Counted from the stretch's first letter, positions 1-8,540 are shown. The stretch is 13,612 nt of DNA from Lachnoclostridium sp. UBA1434 (GCA_002329645.1 DCTS01000111.1:38581-52192); one strand, 5' to 3'. Notes: a model not told the origin generated them from the letters alone. Program-made: numbers and translations.

Positions 1-198
1 GAAGAACGGGAAGTGGAACTTACACTAAAAAATGATGCATTCGGACTTTATGATAATGAGGGCAGACTGATCTTACATGAAGGAGAGTATGAGATATATA
101 TAGGTACCTGCCAGCCGGATGCAAGAAGCGTAAAGCTAACAGGTAAAAAACCATATAGTAAAAGCATGCGCTCAAAAAATACCATAATAATGCAATAG
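1..198 (+). CDS. C-terminal fragment of a GH3-type glycosidase (fibronectin III-like domain)
   Basis: The reading frame is open from base 1 and stops at TAG 196-198, so only the last 65 codons are present and the true start lies upstream of the window. The visible part has the layout of the C-terminal fibronectin III-like domain of GH3 beta-glucosidases/beta-xylosidases: a strand with AFGLYDNEGR, then a Gly/Glu turn and EYEIYIG, then a closing strand SVKLTG. In that family this domain packs on the catalytic domains and ends with a motif of the type 'G-E-F-E-I-x-V-G-x-S-S-x-D-I-x-L'. A short basic, Ser-rich tail follows. No catalytic residues are in view, so substrate cannot be read. The adjacent GH67 gene makes a beta-xylosidase acting on xylo-oligosaccharides attractive, but that is inference. 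A strong terminator follows directly, so this gene ends its transcription unit. Confidence 0.72.
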   Translation, partial: EEREVELTLKNDAFGLYDNEGRLILHEGEYEIYIGTCQPDARSVKLTGKKPYSKSMRSKNTIIMQ

Positions 199-211
199 AG
201 GAAAGAGATGG

Positions 212-238
212 CGGGCGCGTAAAGCGCCCGTTTTTTTT
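212..238 (+). terminator. Rho-independent terminator after the GH3-type gene
   Basis: A perfect 7-bp GC-rich stem, CGGGCGC (212-218) with GCGCCCG (224-230), has a 5-nt loop GTAAA and is followed at once by eight T residues (231-238). It lies 13 bases after the stop codon. It should separate the GH3 transcript from the GH67 gene downstream. Confidence 0.93.
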
Positions 239-287
239 AGAAAAATGATATATAGAAATTTACACTTAAGGTGAAGGAGATTTCCTG

Positions 288-319
288 CGCGACACATTTG
301 CAGCAGCAAAAGTATCGCG
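288..319. promoter_or_regulatory. Nested inverted repeat upstream of the alpha-glucuronidase gene
   Basis: Two concentric inverted repeats share one centre. The inner one is TTTGC (297-301) / GCAAA (306-310) around AGCA; the outer one is CGCGA (288-292) / TCGCG (315-319). They are separated by symmetric 4-nt gaps (CACA and AGTA). It sits 28 bases before the GH67 ATG. The symmetry suits either an operator for a dimeric LacI/GntR-type regulator or an RNA hairpin with an internal loop. I see no convincing -35/-10 pair in 239-347, so the promoter itself is not called. The symmetry is seen; the role is inferred. Confidence 0.4.
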
Positions 320-347
320 TCCGTTATTTCAGAACAGGGGGGTATTT

Positions 348-2372
348 ATGGAATACAGTCAATGCTGGTTGAATTACAAATCGGTAAAAAATTATCAGGA
401 TGCAGGTTTACTTGAATATATTTATGGAATTAAAAGCAGTGACAGCAGGGATAATCGTCTTGTTGACAATGCGGTAAAGGAGCTTTCCTCAGCACTTAGG
501 ACCATGCTTGGCATAGATATCAAGGTTGAGATCAGCGACTGTCCATCCGGGAATAAGCCCGACAGGGGTATTATTCTTGACATAGGAGGGGAGGCTGCAG
601 AAGGGCTTCATGAAGAGGGTTACAGGCTCAGGCAGGAGGGGGAGCTTTTATACGTTAACGCAAGGAGCGGCAAGGGAATACTTTATTCAGCCTTTGACAT
701 TATCCGAAAAGTAGCTTCCAAAGAGCCGCTAAGAGGCATTGACAGGGTCGAGCAGCCCTATAATAATCTTCGAATGCTTAATCACTGGGATAATATGAAC
801 GGTGATATTGAAAGAGGTTACTCGGGAAAATCCTTTTTCTTTAGGGATGAAGAGGTCCTTGTAAACAGCAGGACCCTGGATTATGCCAGGTTGCTTGCAT
901 CTGTCGGAATTAACGGAGCTGTTATTAATAATGTTAATGTCCGGGGTGCTGCCTCCCGTCTTGTCACGGACCGTTATCTGGATAAATTAAGGGAGATTGC
1001 TGATATATTTGAGGGCTATGGAATCAAGCTGTACCTCAGTGCCAATTTTGCGGCGCCGATTGAATTAGGTGGGCTTGCCACCGCGGATCCTCTGGACAGG
1101 GAGGTTGCGGATTGGTGGAAAGCATGTGTAAAGAATATTTATGATCATATACCTGATTTCGGAGGCTTCCTTATCAAGGCGGATTCCGAGGGCAGGCCCG
1201 GGCCCTTTACATATAACAGGACACATGCGGACGGTGCGAATCTTTTGGCAAGAGCCCTAAAGCCATACGGAGGGCTGCTTATATGGCGCTGCTTTGTATA
1301 TAATTGCCAACAGGACTGGAGGGATTATAAAACAGACCGGGCAAGAGCCGCATATGATAACTTCATAGGACTTGACGGCTTGTTTGATGACAATGTAATA
1401 CTGCAGATTAAAAACGGGCCGGTGGATTTCCAGGTAAGGGAACCGGTATCACCGTTATTCGGCGGCCTTAAGAATACTAATATGATATTGGAGGTTCAGG
1501 CAGCACAGGAATATACGGGGCAGCAGAAGGATGTATGCTATCTGGTTCCGATGTGGAAGGAAATCCTGGATTTTGAAACCTATGCATGCAAAGAATATGG
1601 GAAGGTAGCGGATATTGTGTCCGGAAGAGCTTACGGACAGGTTAATTGCGGCATGGCTGCCGTATCCAATACAGGCAATGATTATAACTGGACAGGCCAT
1701 GATCTGGCTGCGGCTAATTTTTACGGCTTCGGAAGGTTAAGCTGGGAACCCGGTCTGACCTCGGAGCAGATAGCAGCAGAATGGATTAGACAGACCTTCC
1801 CGGAAAGCGAACAGATCTTTAAGGTGGTCAAGGATATACTAATGGGTTCATTACAGACATATGAGAAGTATACTGTACCGTTAGGTATAGGATGGATGGT
1901 GAATCCTTCCCACCATTACGGACCGAATGTGGACGGCTATGAGTATGATAGATGGGGAACATACCACAGGGCTGACAGGAACGGGCTGGGAGTAGACAGA
2001 ACCCGGAAGGGTACGGGCTATACTACCCAATATAATGAGCCAAATGCCTCCATGTATGACAATATTGAAACCTGCCCCGAGGAACTGCTGCTATTCTTCC
2101 ATTATATTCGTTATGACTATATGCTTAAAAGCGGGAAAACTCTGATGCAGCATATATATGACACTCATTTTGAGGGTGTGGAGGAGGTCGAAGGTATGCT
2201 GAAGGCATGGGAAGGACTTAAGGACCTTCTTCCCGAGGATGTATATGACAGGGTGCTTAAGCGTTTTAACATGCAGTTAAATAATGCAGTTGAATGGCGT
2301 GACAGGATAAATACTTATTTTTACCGAAAGTCGGGAATCGATGACGAGAAGCACAGAAGAATATACTACTAA
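348..2372 (+). CDS. aguA: GH67 alpha-glucuronidase (xylan alpha-1,2-glucuronidase)
   Basis: A 674-aa protein, close to the usual GH67 length. It removes D-glucuronic acid or its 4-O-methyl ether from the non-reducing-end xylose of aldouronic acids made by xylanases. The three acidic residues known from the Geobacillus stearothermophilus enzyme (E285, D364, E392) line up here as E281 in KADSEGRPGP, D360 in NGPVDFQ and E388 in QEYTGQ. The spacings between them (79 and 28) are identical. N-terminal alpha/beta region about 1-135, TIM-barrel about 140-460, helical C-terminal region about 460-674 with the aromatic-rich NPSHHYGPNVDGYEYDRWG stretch. There is no signal peptide, so the enzyme is cytoplasmic and works on imported oligosaccharides. 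The ATG at 348 follows an AGGGGGG ribosome site (about 336-342). It has its own transcription start after the upstream terminator; no strong terminator follows it, so read-through into the next two genes is possible. Confidence 0.96.
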   Translation: MEYSQCWLNYKSVKNYQDAGLLEYIYGIKSSDSRDNRLVDNAVKELSSALRTMLGIDIKVEISDCPSGNKPDRGIILDIGGEAAEGLHEEGYRLRQEGELLYVNARSGKGILYSAFDIIRKVASKEPLRGIDRVEQPYNNLRMLNHWDNMNGDIERGYSGKSFFFRDEEVLVNSRTLDYARLLASVGINGAVINNVNVRGAASRLVTDRYLDKLREIADIFEGYGIKLYLSANFAAPIELGGLATADPLDREVADWWKACVKNIYDHIPDFGGFLIKADSEGRPGPFTYNRTHADGANLLARALKPYGGLLIWRCFVYNCQQDWRDYKTDRARAAYDNFIGLDGLFDDNVILQIKNGPVDFQVREPVSPLFGGLKNTNMILEVQAAQEYTGQQKDVCYLVPMWKEILDFETYACKEYGKVADIVSGRAYGQVNCGMAAVSNTGNDYNWTGHDLAAANFYGFGRLSWEPGLTSEQIAAEWIRQTFPESEQIFKVVKDILMGSLQTYEKYTVPLGIGWMVNPSHHYGPNVDGYEYDRWGTYHRADRNGLGVDRTRKGTGYTTQYNEPNASMYDNIETCPEELLLFFHYIRYDYMLKSGKTLMQHIYDTHFEGVEEVEGMLKAWEGLKDLLPEDVYDRVLKRFNMQLNNAVEWRDRINTYFYRKSGIDDEKHRRIYY

Positions 2373-2602
2373 TCTGCCGGTGAGCAAGCAAAACCGGTTT
2401 TATATACAAGGTAAGCATCATGTTATATTAATCGATATTTCTTTCAGGAAAAGGAGGTGTATTATCAAATAAAATTTGGCATTAGGAATAATAAAAACGA
2501 CAACCGGTCACAGCTTGTACAGGAGACCATTACCCAGGGGGTATATGGTTGAGGCAAAATTATGCATGAGTTTTTGGATGAATTAAGAGGAGGTAAAGGC
2601 AA
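2373..2602 (+). other. Intergenic leader between alpha-glucuronidase and the first CBM/BIG2 gene
   Basis: 230 bases with no recognisable gene. A weak hairpin, CCGGT (2377-2381) / ACCGG (2393-2397) with an 11-nt loop and then TTTT, could be a partial terminator. A perfect AAGGAGGT ribosome-site sequence (2451-2458) has no ordinary gene behind it. The only frame open from it starts with a GTG (2457) that overlaps the site itself and runs 31 codons to TGA. Near the end, ATG 2562 opens a 14-codon frame whose TGA (2604-2606) overlaps the ATG of the next gene as ATGA. Either could be a leader peptide or a relic of a longer gene; I cannot tell which. Confidence 0.35.
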
Positions 2603-4210
2603 ATGAGTAAGATTTGCAAACGGGTGATCAAAAGCTTTACAATCATTGTGCTTGCAGCAGTACTTATGATTGCAGGAATTACTCCGGCAATGGCAGCAGA
2701 GAAATCTCCCACGCTGAATTCGACCGAGCAGACTATACTTATGGGGAAGGAATATGATTTTAATGTTGTTAATGAGATTGAAGGCTCAACCTATCAATGG
2801 AGGAGCAGCAATCCCAAGGTTGCGGTAGTTGATGCAAACGGTATTGTCAAGGGCATCGGAAAGGGAAACTGCAATATTCACTGCATAATCAAAACACCAC
2901 AGAATAAGAACTATAGGTTGTTGGCACGTGTTACCGTGATTAAGCCGGCAGTCAAGGTTGTTATTACCAATAAGATTGACCACATGAATGTTGATGATTC
3001 ATATAAGCTTAATGCTACAATCATACCTGAATCCTCTACGGACAGTATAACCTGGTCAACCAGTGACAAATCAATTGCCGACCCGGCAGACAACGGTGCT
3101 TTCAGAGCCAAGAAGCCAGGTGTTGTAACTCTTACAGCCACGGCTTTAAGCGGACGAAAGGACAGTGTAACCATCAGGGTACTCGGAGAAGGTGAGGAAT
3201 ATATCGAGCCTGAAGAACCCGAGGAACCGGAAGTGGAGGAACCTGTTGAAGAAGATACCCTCCCGGCAGGAACAGTATTTTACGAGGGCTTTGAAACCTC
3301 AACGGGAGCCTTTGTGGGCAGAGGAAGCGCTTATATCCAGCAGGAGAACAAGCCGGGCGCCGATGGAAAGAACGGTTATTTAAAGGTTATGGGACGTGAG
3401 GCCAATTGGCACGGAGCAAATGTGGATGTCACAAGCTATGTTGTTCCGGGCAGGCAGTATGAGGTGTCCGGATGGGTTATGTATACCGAGGGAAATGCTA
3501 CCGAGGTATTCAAGATTACCCAGCAGAAGAACGGCGGATCATGGCCTCAGATTACCGGTGAGGTTACAGTAGAAAAAGGCAAATGGACAAAGCTTAGCGG
3601 CATTATGACAGTTGATAATGATACGGTTCAGTGCGAAGTATATTTTGAGTCGCCAAGCAATGATTATCTGGAATTCTTGTGTGACGAGCTTCTGATAGTC
3701 GATCCTACGGGAGCGCCTGCTCCGGTTGAAGAAACACCGGTCAAGGAGCTGCCTGAGGGAGTAGTCTACAAGAATGATTTTGAAGACGGAAGCGTTCTCG
3801 ATTCCAGGGCAAGCTCTGTAAGGACTAATACGACGGAAGCCGCCCATGGCGGAAAAGCCAGCGTCAAGGTTACACGTTCCAATGCATGGGACGGCGCAGG
3901 CGTCAGATTCCTGCCTGCCAATAGAATCAACAAAGCAGACTATTACGGAAAAACATTGCATGTATCCATGTACGTAATGTATAAGGACGGACCGGATACC
4001 ATGGAATTTAAGCTTAACAACAGAATGGGCGATGCAGCAGGAGGAGACAACATTCTTTCTCAAATATCTGTAACAAAGGGTAAATGGACGCTAATTGAGG
4101 GAGACGCATATATTGCGGAAGGAACGGCAGGCAATCTTGTCTTTGTGGAGACAGTTGATGCCCTTGAGACCTTCTACATAGATGATGTAGAAATCAAATT
4201 AGCGGATTAA
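2603..4210 (+). CDS. Secreted non-catalytic protein: 2 BIG2 domains + 2 CBM22-like modules
   Basis: A 535-aa protein. A signal peptide occupies about 1-31 (basic KRVIK, hydrophobic core, then TPAMA/A). BIG2 Ig-like domains span about 37-113 and 116-194, with the typical W-x-S-S-(N/D)-P-x-V-A-x-V-D-x-x-G-x-V pattern in the first. An acidic Pro/Glu linker covers about 200-219. CBM22/CBM4_9-like jelly-roll modules span about 223-367 and 385-535. The first has GREANWHGANVDVT, the pattern of xylan-binding CBM22 with the binding-cleft Trp (W269); the second has W429 in the matching place. Each ends in the aromatic-x-x-D-(D/E) strand of this fold. No catalytic domain, dockerin, SLH, LPXTG or trans-membrane anchor is visible. 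Likely role: binding xylan or a related glycan outside the cell (inferred). The ATG at 2603 has GAGGAGGT (2586-2593). It is 28 bases upstream of the next gene with no terminator between, so the two are probably co-transcribed. Confidence 0.82.
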   Translation: MSKICKRVIKSFTIIVLAAVLMIAGITPAMAAEKSPTLNSTEQTILMGKEYDFNVVNEIEGSTYQWRSSNPKVAVVDANGIVKGIGKGNCNIHCIIKTPQNKNYRLLARVTVIKPAVKVVITNKIDHMNVDDSYKLNATIIPESSTDSITWSTSDKSIADPADNGAFRAKKPGVVTLTATALSGRKDSVTIRVLGEGEEYIEPEEPEEPEVEEPVEEDTLPAGTVFYEGFETSTGAFVGRGSAYIQQENKPGADGKNGYLKVMGREANWHGANVDVTSYVVPGRQYEVSGWVMYTEGNATEVFKITQQKNGGSWPQITGEVTVEKGKWTKLSGIMTVDNDTVQCEVYFESPSNDYLEFLCDELLIVDPTGAPAPVEETPVKELPEGVVYKNDFEDGSVLDSRASSVRTNTTEAAHGGKASVKVTRSNAWDGAGVRFLPANRINKADYYGKTLHVSMYVMYKDGPDTMEFKLNNRMGDAAGGDNILSQISVTKGKWTLIEGDAYIAEGTAGNLVFVETVDALETFYIDDVEIKLAD

Positions 4211-4238
4211 CCAATTTTGATTAAAGGAGGCGAATGTT

Positions 4239-7200
4239 GTGAGTAAAAGGCTATTAAAGAAAGTATTTACAGCTGTATTGTGCATAGCCATGGTATTGAA
4301 CCTTTATGCCGTTCCTGCGTTTGCAGAGGATGAAATAAAGGTAGAGTTTGTCTATACAAATGTAACCAAGTTAACCATGGCTACGGGAACCACAAGGCAG
4401 ATAAAGACATATACGGTACCTGAAAATGCCACTAACCAGGAGATGAGGTTCTCATCTTCGGACAAAAACGTAGCCAGGGTTTCTGCTGATGGAGTTGTTA
4501 CCGCAGTTTCTCCGGGAATTGCGACAATAACGGTTAAGGCAAGAGATGGCAGCAAAGCGCAGGAAACAATTACGGTAAACGTTGTAAAGAATTTAATTAT
4601 TAATAAGGATAATGTGGATTCCGACGGCGAGGTAATTGTTTTCGATGAAACCTACGGAAATGTAAGCATAGACAGCTCCGTAGGAAGTGCAGACATATAT
4701 CTTTCGGGCGTTACCGTGATGAACAAGCTGCTTCTTGAAAAGGGAAGCTACAATGTGTACATGTATGAATCAAGTGCAGAATCCATAGAAGTAGTCGAGT
4801 CACTTGATGATATTGTATCCTTTTCCACAGAAGAGGATAATGATATTCCGGGGCTTCATATATATGACACCTCATCCATAAACAACATTTCAGCAGGCAG
4901 CGGACTCAATCTCACTCAGGATGACACCTCTGAGATAAATACGCTTGTCATAGACTATGATGGCGAGGGTGATATCAATATTGACCTGGAGGGGTTTTCC
5001 GGCAACGTAATAATTAATACGACCGGAAGCGGCAGCATTAACTTAAACCTTACAGGCAGCAGCATTGCTAATGTTACTGTTACCGGAGGAGCTAATTCCG
5101 GTACCGTAGTATTTAATAATGTTGAGGGCTCACAAATTACCGATTTGACGGTAAACGGAAGCTCAAATATAAGCCTTCAGACGCCTGCTGAAAATGTCAG
5201 CATAGGCAGCGATTCCGACGGGTCAAGCCTTGAACTTGGCGCCAATGTTAAAAACCTTAATAATAGCGGAGCCAACAGCAATATAACGATTAATTCACAG
5301 GTTGGCAACCTGGTATCCACAGGAACCGGGAATATTACGCTTAACGAAGGTGCTGAAGTTAAAAATCAGGAGCTTGGCACAGGAACCAAAGTCAAGGATA
5401 ACACGCCGGTATACGCAGGAGGCGGCGGCATCGGTGGCGGGACAGCCTCCCAGCCGATAGAGATCGAGCCGGGTGCGGTTATAATTGATGAGGATTTTGA
5501 AGACGGCATAATAGATAATAAAATTAGCGGAAGAGGTCTTATAAGCAAGATGATATCTGCTGACGGCAATAATAGTGACAAATGCATGCTTGTCAGCGGA
5601 AGAACCGAGTCATATTACGGTATGACCATTGACCTGCTGCCTTATACGGTAAAATATGCAGGCAAGCATGTTACGCTTGTGTTCAGCGCAGATGTAAAAT
5701 ATACGGAGGGTGACGATACCACACAGTTCAAGTTTACCGCAGATGACGGCCAATATACCAATGTTGCATTGGTAACAGCCAACAAGGGCCAGTGGGCAAC
5801 CTTAACGGGAACATATACTGTCCTTGGAACAAAAACCTATGTTTATCTGGAAGGTAACGGTACAGGCAATTATTATGTAGACAACTTGCATGTCAGCATC
5901 CAGTCGGTATCCGATCTGGTTTATGTGGACTCTATTACTCTGGATCAATCATCGGCTGTTATCGGTATAGGCGGACAGTTTAAGTTCAATGCAGAGGTAC
6001 TGCCTGCCAATGCGGAAGACACGTCAGTAACATGGTTCTCCAGCGATCCGTCGATTGCAAGCGTGGATACCACAGGACTGGTAACCGCTTATAAGGGAGG
6101 AACTGTAACAATAACAGCAGAATCCAACGGGAGCGGTAAGAAGGCATATGCAACTGTTACGGTTGATCCGACCATAAAGGTATACAGTGTAAGGACTGAT
6201 AAATCCATCTTAATCTTTACCGAAACAGGCGGAACGGAACAGCTTGGCGCATCAGTAACACTTAATGCATCGCCGTACACCTCAGCTATTACCTGGACTT
6301 CAGGTGACAGCAGTATTGCTTCCGTAAGCGATACGGGTCTGGTTACGGCAGTAGCTGACGGATCAACTACGATCACTGCTTCCACAGTAATAGATGTGGA
6401 CGGAACCCCGACCACCTTCAGTGCCGATTGCAGGGTTGAAGTTGATACAAATGCACTTTATGTCAATACATACGATGACCCTGATGCACCCATCGGCTTC
6501 ACTCCTATGGGTAATGCGCAGCTTATATATGAGAACGGCTATGTTAAGGCATACGGAAGAAGTAATGGTTATGAAGGCGGCGCTCTTTCAACCTCCTCCT
6601 ATAACGGCAAGGAAATCCGTATAACCGCAGATGTCAAGCATGGCAATGCATCACCCACCAATGTTATAATCACCTATAATACAGGCTCTACATATACACG
6701 AGTCGTTGATTCGGGCAATATTCCGGTAGGTGAGTGGATGACTATAACCGGCACTGTATATGTAAACAATGCAAACTCAAAGATATACTTTGAGTCGAGC
6801 AATACAACCTGTGACCTGTACTATGACAATATAATCATATCGGAGATTATCCAGCTTCCTACCCCTATTACAGGTGTAACTCTCAGCAATAATACACTTG
6901 AAATGAATGTAGGACAGGAAAGAACTCTGACGGCAACCATTGAACCTGAGAGGGCTACTACAAGCAGGGAGCTTACCTGGACCACCAGTGATTCTTCAGT
7001 AGCAACCGTAGATGCAGATGGTAAGGTTACCGCTGTCGGAGTAGGCACCGCTGCTATTACCGTTACCACAACGGTGGACGGTGTATCGACAGTTGCCTAC
7101 AGCGACACCTGCACTGTTACAGTATCACCTGCTTTAGCAAACCCTGCAGACCCTGTTGTTGTTGACTTTGAGAACATGGCTGTAGGTACAACCCTTAGCT

Positions 7201-8486
7201 GGATCGGTTGGGGCGGAGATGACGGAGTAGCTACCGTAATTACTGATCCGAATAATCCTGCCAATAAACTCCTTGAGGTAAAACCTGCAGGTTACGCCAG
7301 AGCGGCAATAATCGATTTGACCATACCTCAGGGCAACACGTTATATGATTATGGCAAGATATCATTTAAGGCCTTATGGAAGGAAGGAGACATCGGTTGG
7401 AAGGATGTGGAGGTTGAGGCAGCTCAAACCCTGACAGGCAGATTCCACGAGGATGATCAAAGTGCAGCAAGGCGTATTGCCTCATATAACAGAGCAGCCG
7501 GTGCTACAGCTGCATTGGAAGAAACGGAACTTGACCTGAACGGCAATCAAAGCGATTTATCCGGAGATATTCAGATCGCAATAGGTATTCATTGCGATGG
7601 TACCGCAGTATATTATCTGGATGATATAACGCTTATACCTAAGGTTCCAAGGTCTGTCACTCCGGTTGAAACTATTGTAATGCAATCAGGATTCGAAGAG
7701 GCATTACTGGTTAACAATTCAGGTACATCCTTTGCTGTAACCAGGGATGCGGCAAGAACTGGGCAAGGCTGCTTATTGGTAAGCAATGCGGACCAGGACT
7801 GGAAGGGACCGGAGTTTACTTTAACGGAAGCCGGTACTTATAATGTATCGGCTTATGTCAGGACAGTATCAGGAAGCAGTATTGAATATGCATTTATGGA
7901 TACTACCAGCTATTCCGAGTATAATTCCAGAAGGACAAACAGCGATACGGAATGGACTCAGCTTCAGGCTACGGTCAGCGTAGCTTCCGGTTCGGCAATA
8001 ACACTTCGCATCTGTGCAAAGACGGCAGGCGGAGGAAACGTTGTATCATACTATATTGATGACCTGGTTGTCACCAGCAACAGTGCAACTGTTATGCAAT
8101 CCGGATTCGAAGAGACATTGTTGGTTAATAATTCCTCAACGAACTTCACGTATGTAACAACAGATAAACGCTCCGGCAACAGAAGCATGTATGTGAGCAA
8201 CGCAGATGCCAACTGGAAAGGACCTGAATTCACTATCAGTGAGGCCGGTGACTATACCCTTACTGCATATGTAAAGTCGGACAGCGGAAGTCAGGAGTTC
8301 TGCTTCAAGGATACAACCAGTTATCAGGCACATGGGACGCAGACAAACAACGGCAGCGAGTGGACACAGATTACAGCTGCTGTGACTGTTCCTGAAGGCG
8401 GCATGACCTTTAGAATTAATTGTCCCGGAGCATCTGAAACTAATATAGTATCCTACTTTATTGATGACTTTAAAGTAACACAGTAA
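4239..8486 (+). CDS. Large secreted non-catalytic protein: beta-helix-like domain, 4 BIG2 and 5 jelly-roll CBM-like modules
   Basis: A 1415-aa protein. GTG start, chosen because AAAGGAGG (4223-4230) is 8 bases away and the nearby ATG (4234) stops after two codons. Order: signal peptide about 1-29 (AFA/E); BIG2 36-116; Asp/Asn/Ser/Gly-rich repetitive beta-strand region 117-388, resembling right-handed beta-helix domains of Firmicutes surface proteins; Gly linker 394-401; CBM22-like 411-555; BIG2 562-642 and 647-735; CBM22-like 738-871; BIG2 875-963; a jelly-roll module 968-1134; two related CBM-like modules 1146-1279 and 1284-1415. Aromatics at the place of the CBM22 cleft Trp are Y459/Y460, Y778, W1188 and W1326. 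Every jelly-roll ends in a Y-(Y/F)-x-D strand. There is no enzyme domain and no anchor (no SLH, LPXTG, dockerin or C-terminal hydrophobic helix). Likely an extracellular glycan-binding or spacer protein working with the preceding gene product; function inferred. Domain edges are approximate. Confidence 0.8.
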   Translation: MSKRLLKKVFTAVLCIAMVLNLYAVPAFAEDEIKVEFVYTNVTKLTMATGTTRQIKTYTVPENATNQEMRFSSSDKNVARVSADGVVTAVSPGIATITVKARDGSKAQETITVNVVKNLIINKDNVDSDGEVIVFDETYGNVSIDSSVGSADIYLSGVTVMNKLLLEKGSYNVYMYESSAESIEVVESLDDIVSFSTEEDNDIPGLHIYDTSSINNISAGSGLNLTQDDTSEINTLVIDYDGEGDINIDLEGFSGNVIINTTGSGSINLNLTGSSIANVTVTGGANSGTVVFNNVEGSQITDLTVNGSSNISLQTPAENVSIGSDSDGSSLELGANVKNLNNSGANSNITINSQVGNLVSTGTGNITLNEGAEVKNQELGTGTKVKDNTPVYAGGGGIGGGTASQPIEIEPGAVIIDEDFEDGIIDNKISGRGLISKMISADGNNSDKCMLVSGRTESYYGMTIDLLPYTVKYAGKHVTLVFSADVKYTEGDDTTQFKFTADDGQYTNVALVTANKGQWATLTGTYTVLGTKTYVYLEGNGTGNYYVDNLHVSIQSVSDLVYVDSITLDQSSAVIGIGGQFKFNAEVLPANAEDTSVTWFSSDPSIASVDTTGLVTAYKGGTVTITAESNGSGKKAYATVTVDPTIKVYSVRTDKSILIFTETGGTEQLGASVTLNASPYTSAITWTSGDSSIASVSDTGLVTAVADGSTTITASTVIDVDGTPTTFSADCRVEVDTNALYVNTYDDPDAPIGFTPMGNAQLIYENGYVKAYGRSNGYEGGALSTSSYNGKEIRITADVKHGNASPTNVIITYNTGSTYTRVVDSGNIPVGEWMTITGTVYVNNANSKIYFESSNTTCDLYYDNIIISEIIQLPTPITGVTLSNNTLEMNVGQERTLTATIEPERATTSRELTWTTSDSSVATVDADGKVTAVGVGTAAITVTTTVDGVSTVAYSDTCTVTVSPALANPADPVVVDFENMAVGTTLSWIGWGGDDGVATVITDPNNPANKLLEVKPAGYARAAIIDLTIPQGNTLYDYGKISFKALWKEGDIGWKDVEVEAAQTLTGRFHEDDQSAARRIASYNRAAGATAALEETELDLNGNQSDLSGDIQIAIGIHCDGTAVYYLDDITLIPKVPRSVTPVETIVMQSGFEEALLVNNSGTSFAVTRDAARTGQGCLLVSNADQDWKGPEFTLTEAGTYNVSAYVRTVSGSSIEYAFMDTTSYSEYNSRRTNSDTEWTQLQATVSVASGSAITLRICAKTAGGGNVVSYYIDDLVVTSNSATVMQSGFEETLLVNNSSTNFTYVTTDKRSGNRSMYVSNADANWKGPEFTISEAGDYTLTAYVKSDSGSQEFCFKDTTSYQAHGTQTNNGSEWTQITAAVTVPEGGMTFRINCPGASETNIVSYFIDDFKVTQ
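7674..8483 (+). repeat. Tandem duplication of the C-terminal CBM-like module
   Basis: Residues 1146-1279 and 1284-1415 of the large secreted protein are diverged copies of the same module. Both begin VMQSGFEE(A/T)LLVNNS, share VSNAD-x-(D/N)-W-K-G-P-E-F-T, and continue with EAG-x-Y, DTTSY, E-W-T-Q and V-V/I-V-S-Y-(Y/F)-I-D-D. The DNA also remains recognisably alike at the starts (7680s and 8093s). It is an intragenic duplication, not a mobile element. Confidence 0.88.
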
Positions 8487-8540
8487 TGGTGATTTTACAA
8501 AGACCCTGTGACATGCATTGTATCAGAAGGTTATAAAAAT

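Noticed and set aside
2377..2401. Terminator after the GH67 gene
   Set aside because: The stem is only 5 bp with an 11-nt loop and four T residues; too weak to call, so read-through into the CBM genes remains possible.
3539..4063. A 174-codon minus-strand frame inside the first secreted protein gene
   Set aside because: It lies fully within a gene with signal peptide and clear CBM modules, has no ribosome site that I see, and its composition is that of an antisense frame.
8300..8486. Cell-surface anchor (SLH, LPXTG, dockerin or C-terminal membrane helix) on the large secreted protein
   Set aside because: The protein ends inside a jelly-roll strand (FIDDFKVTQ). No duplicated calcium-binding dockerin loop, sorting motif or hydrophobic tail is present.
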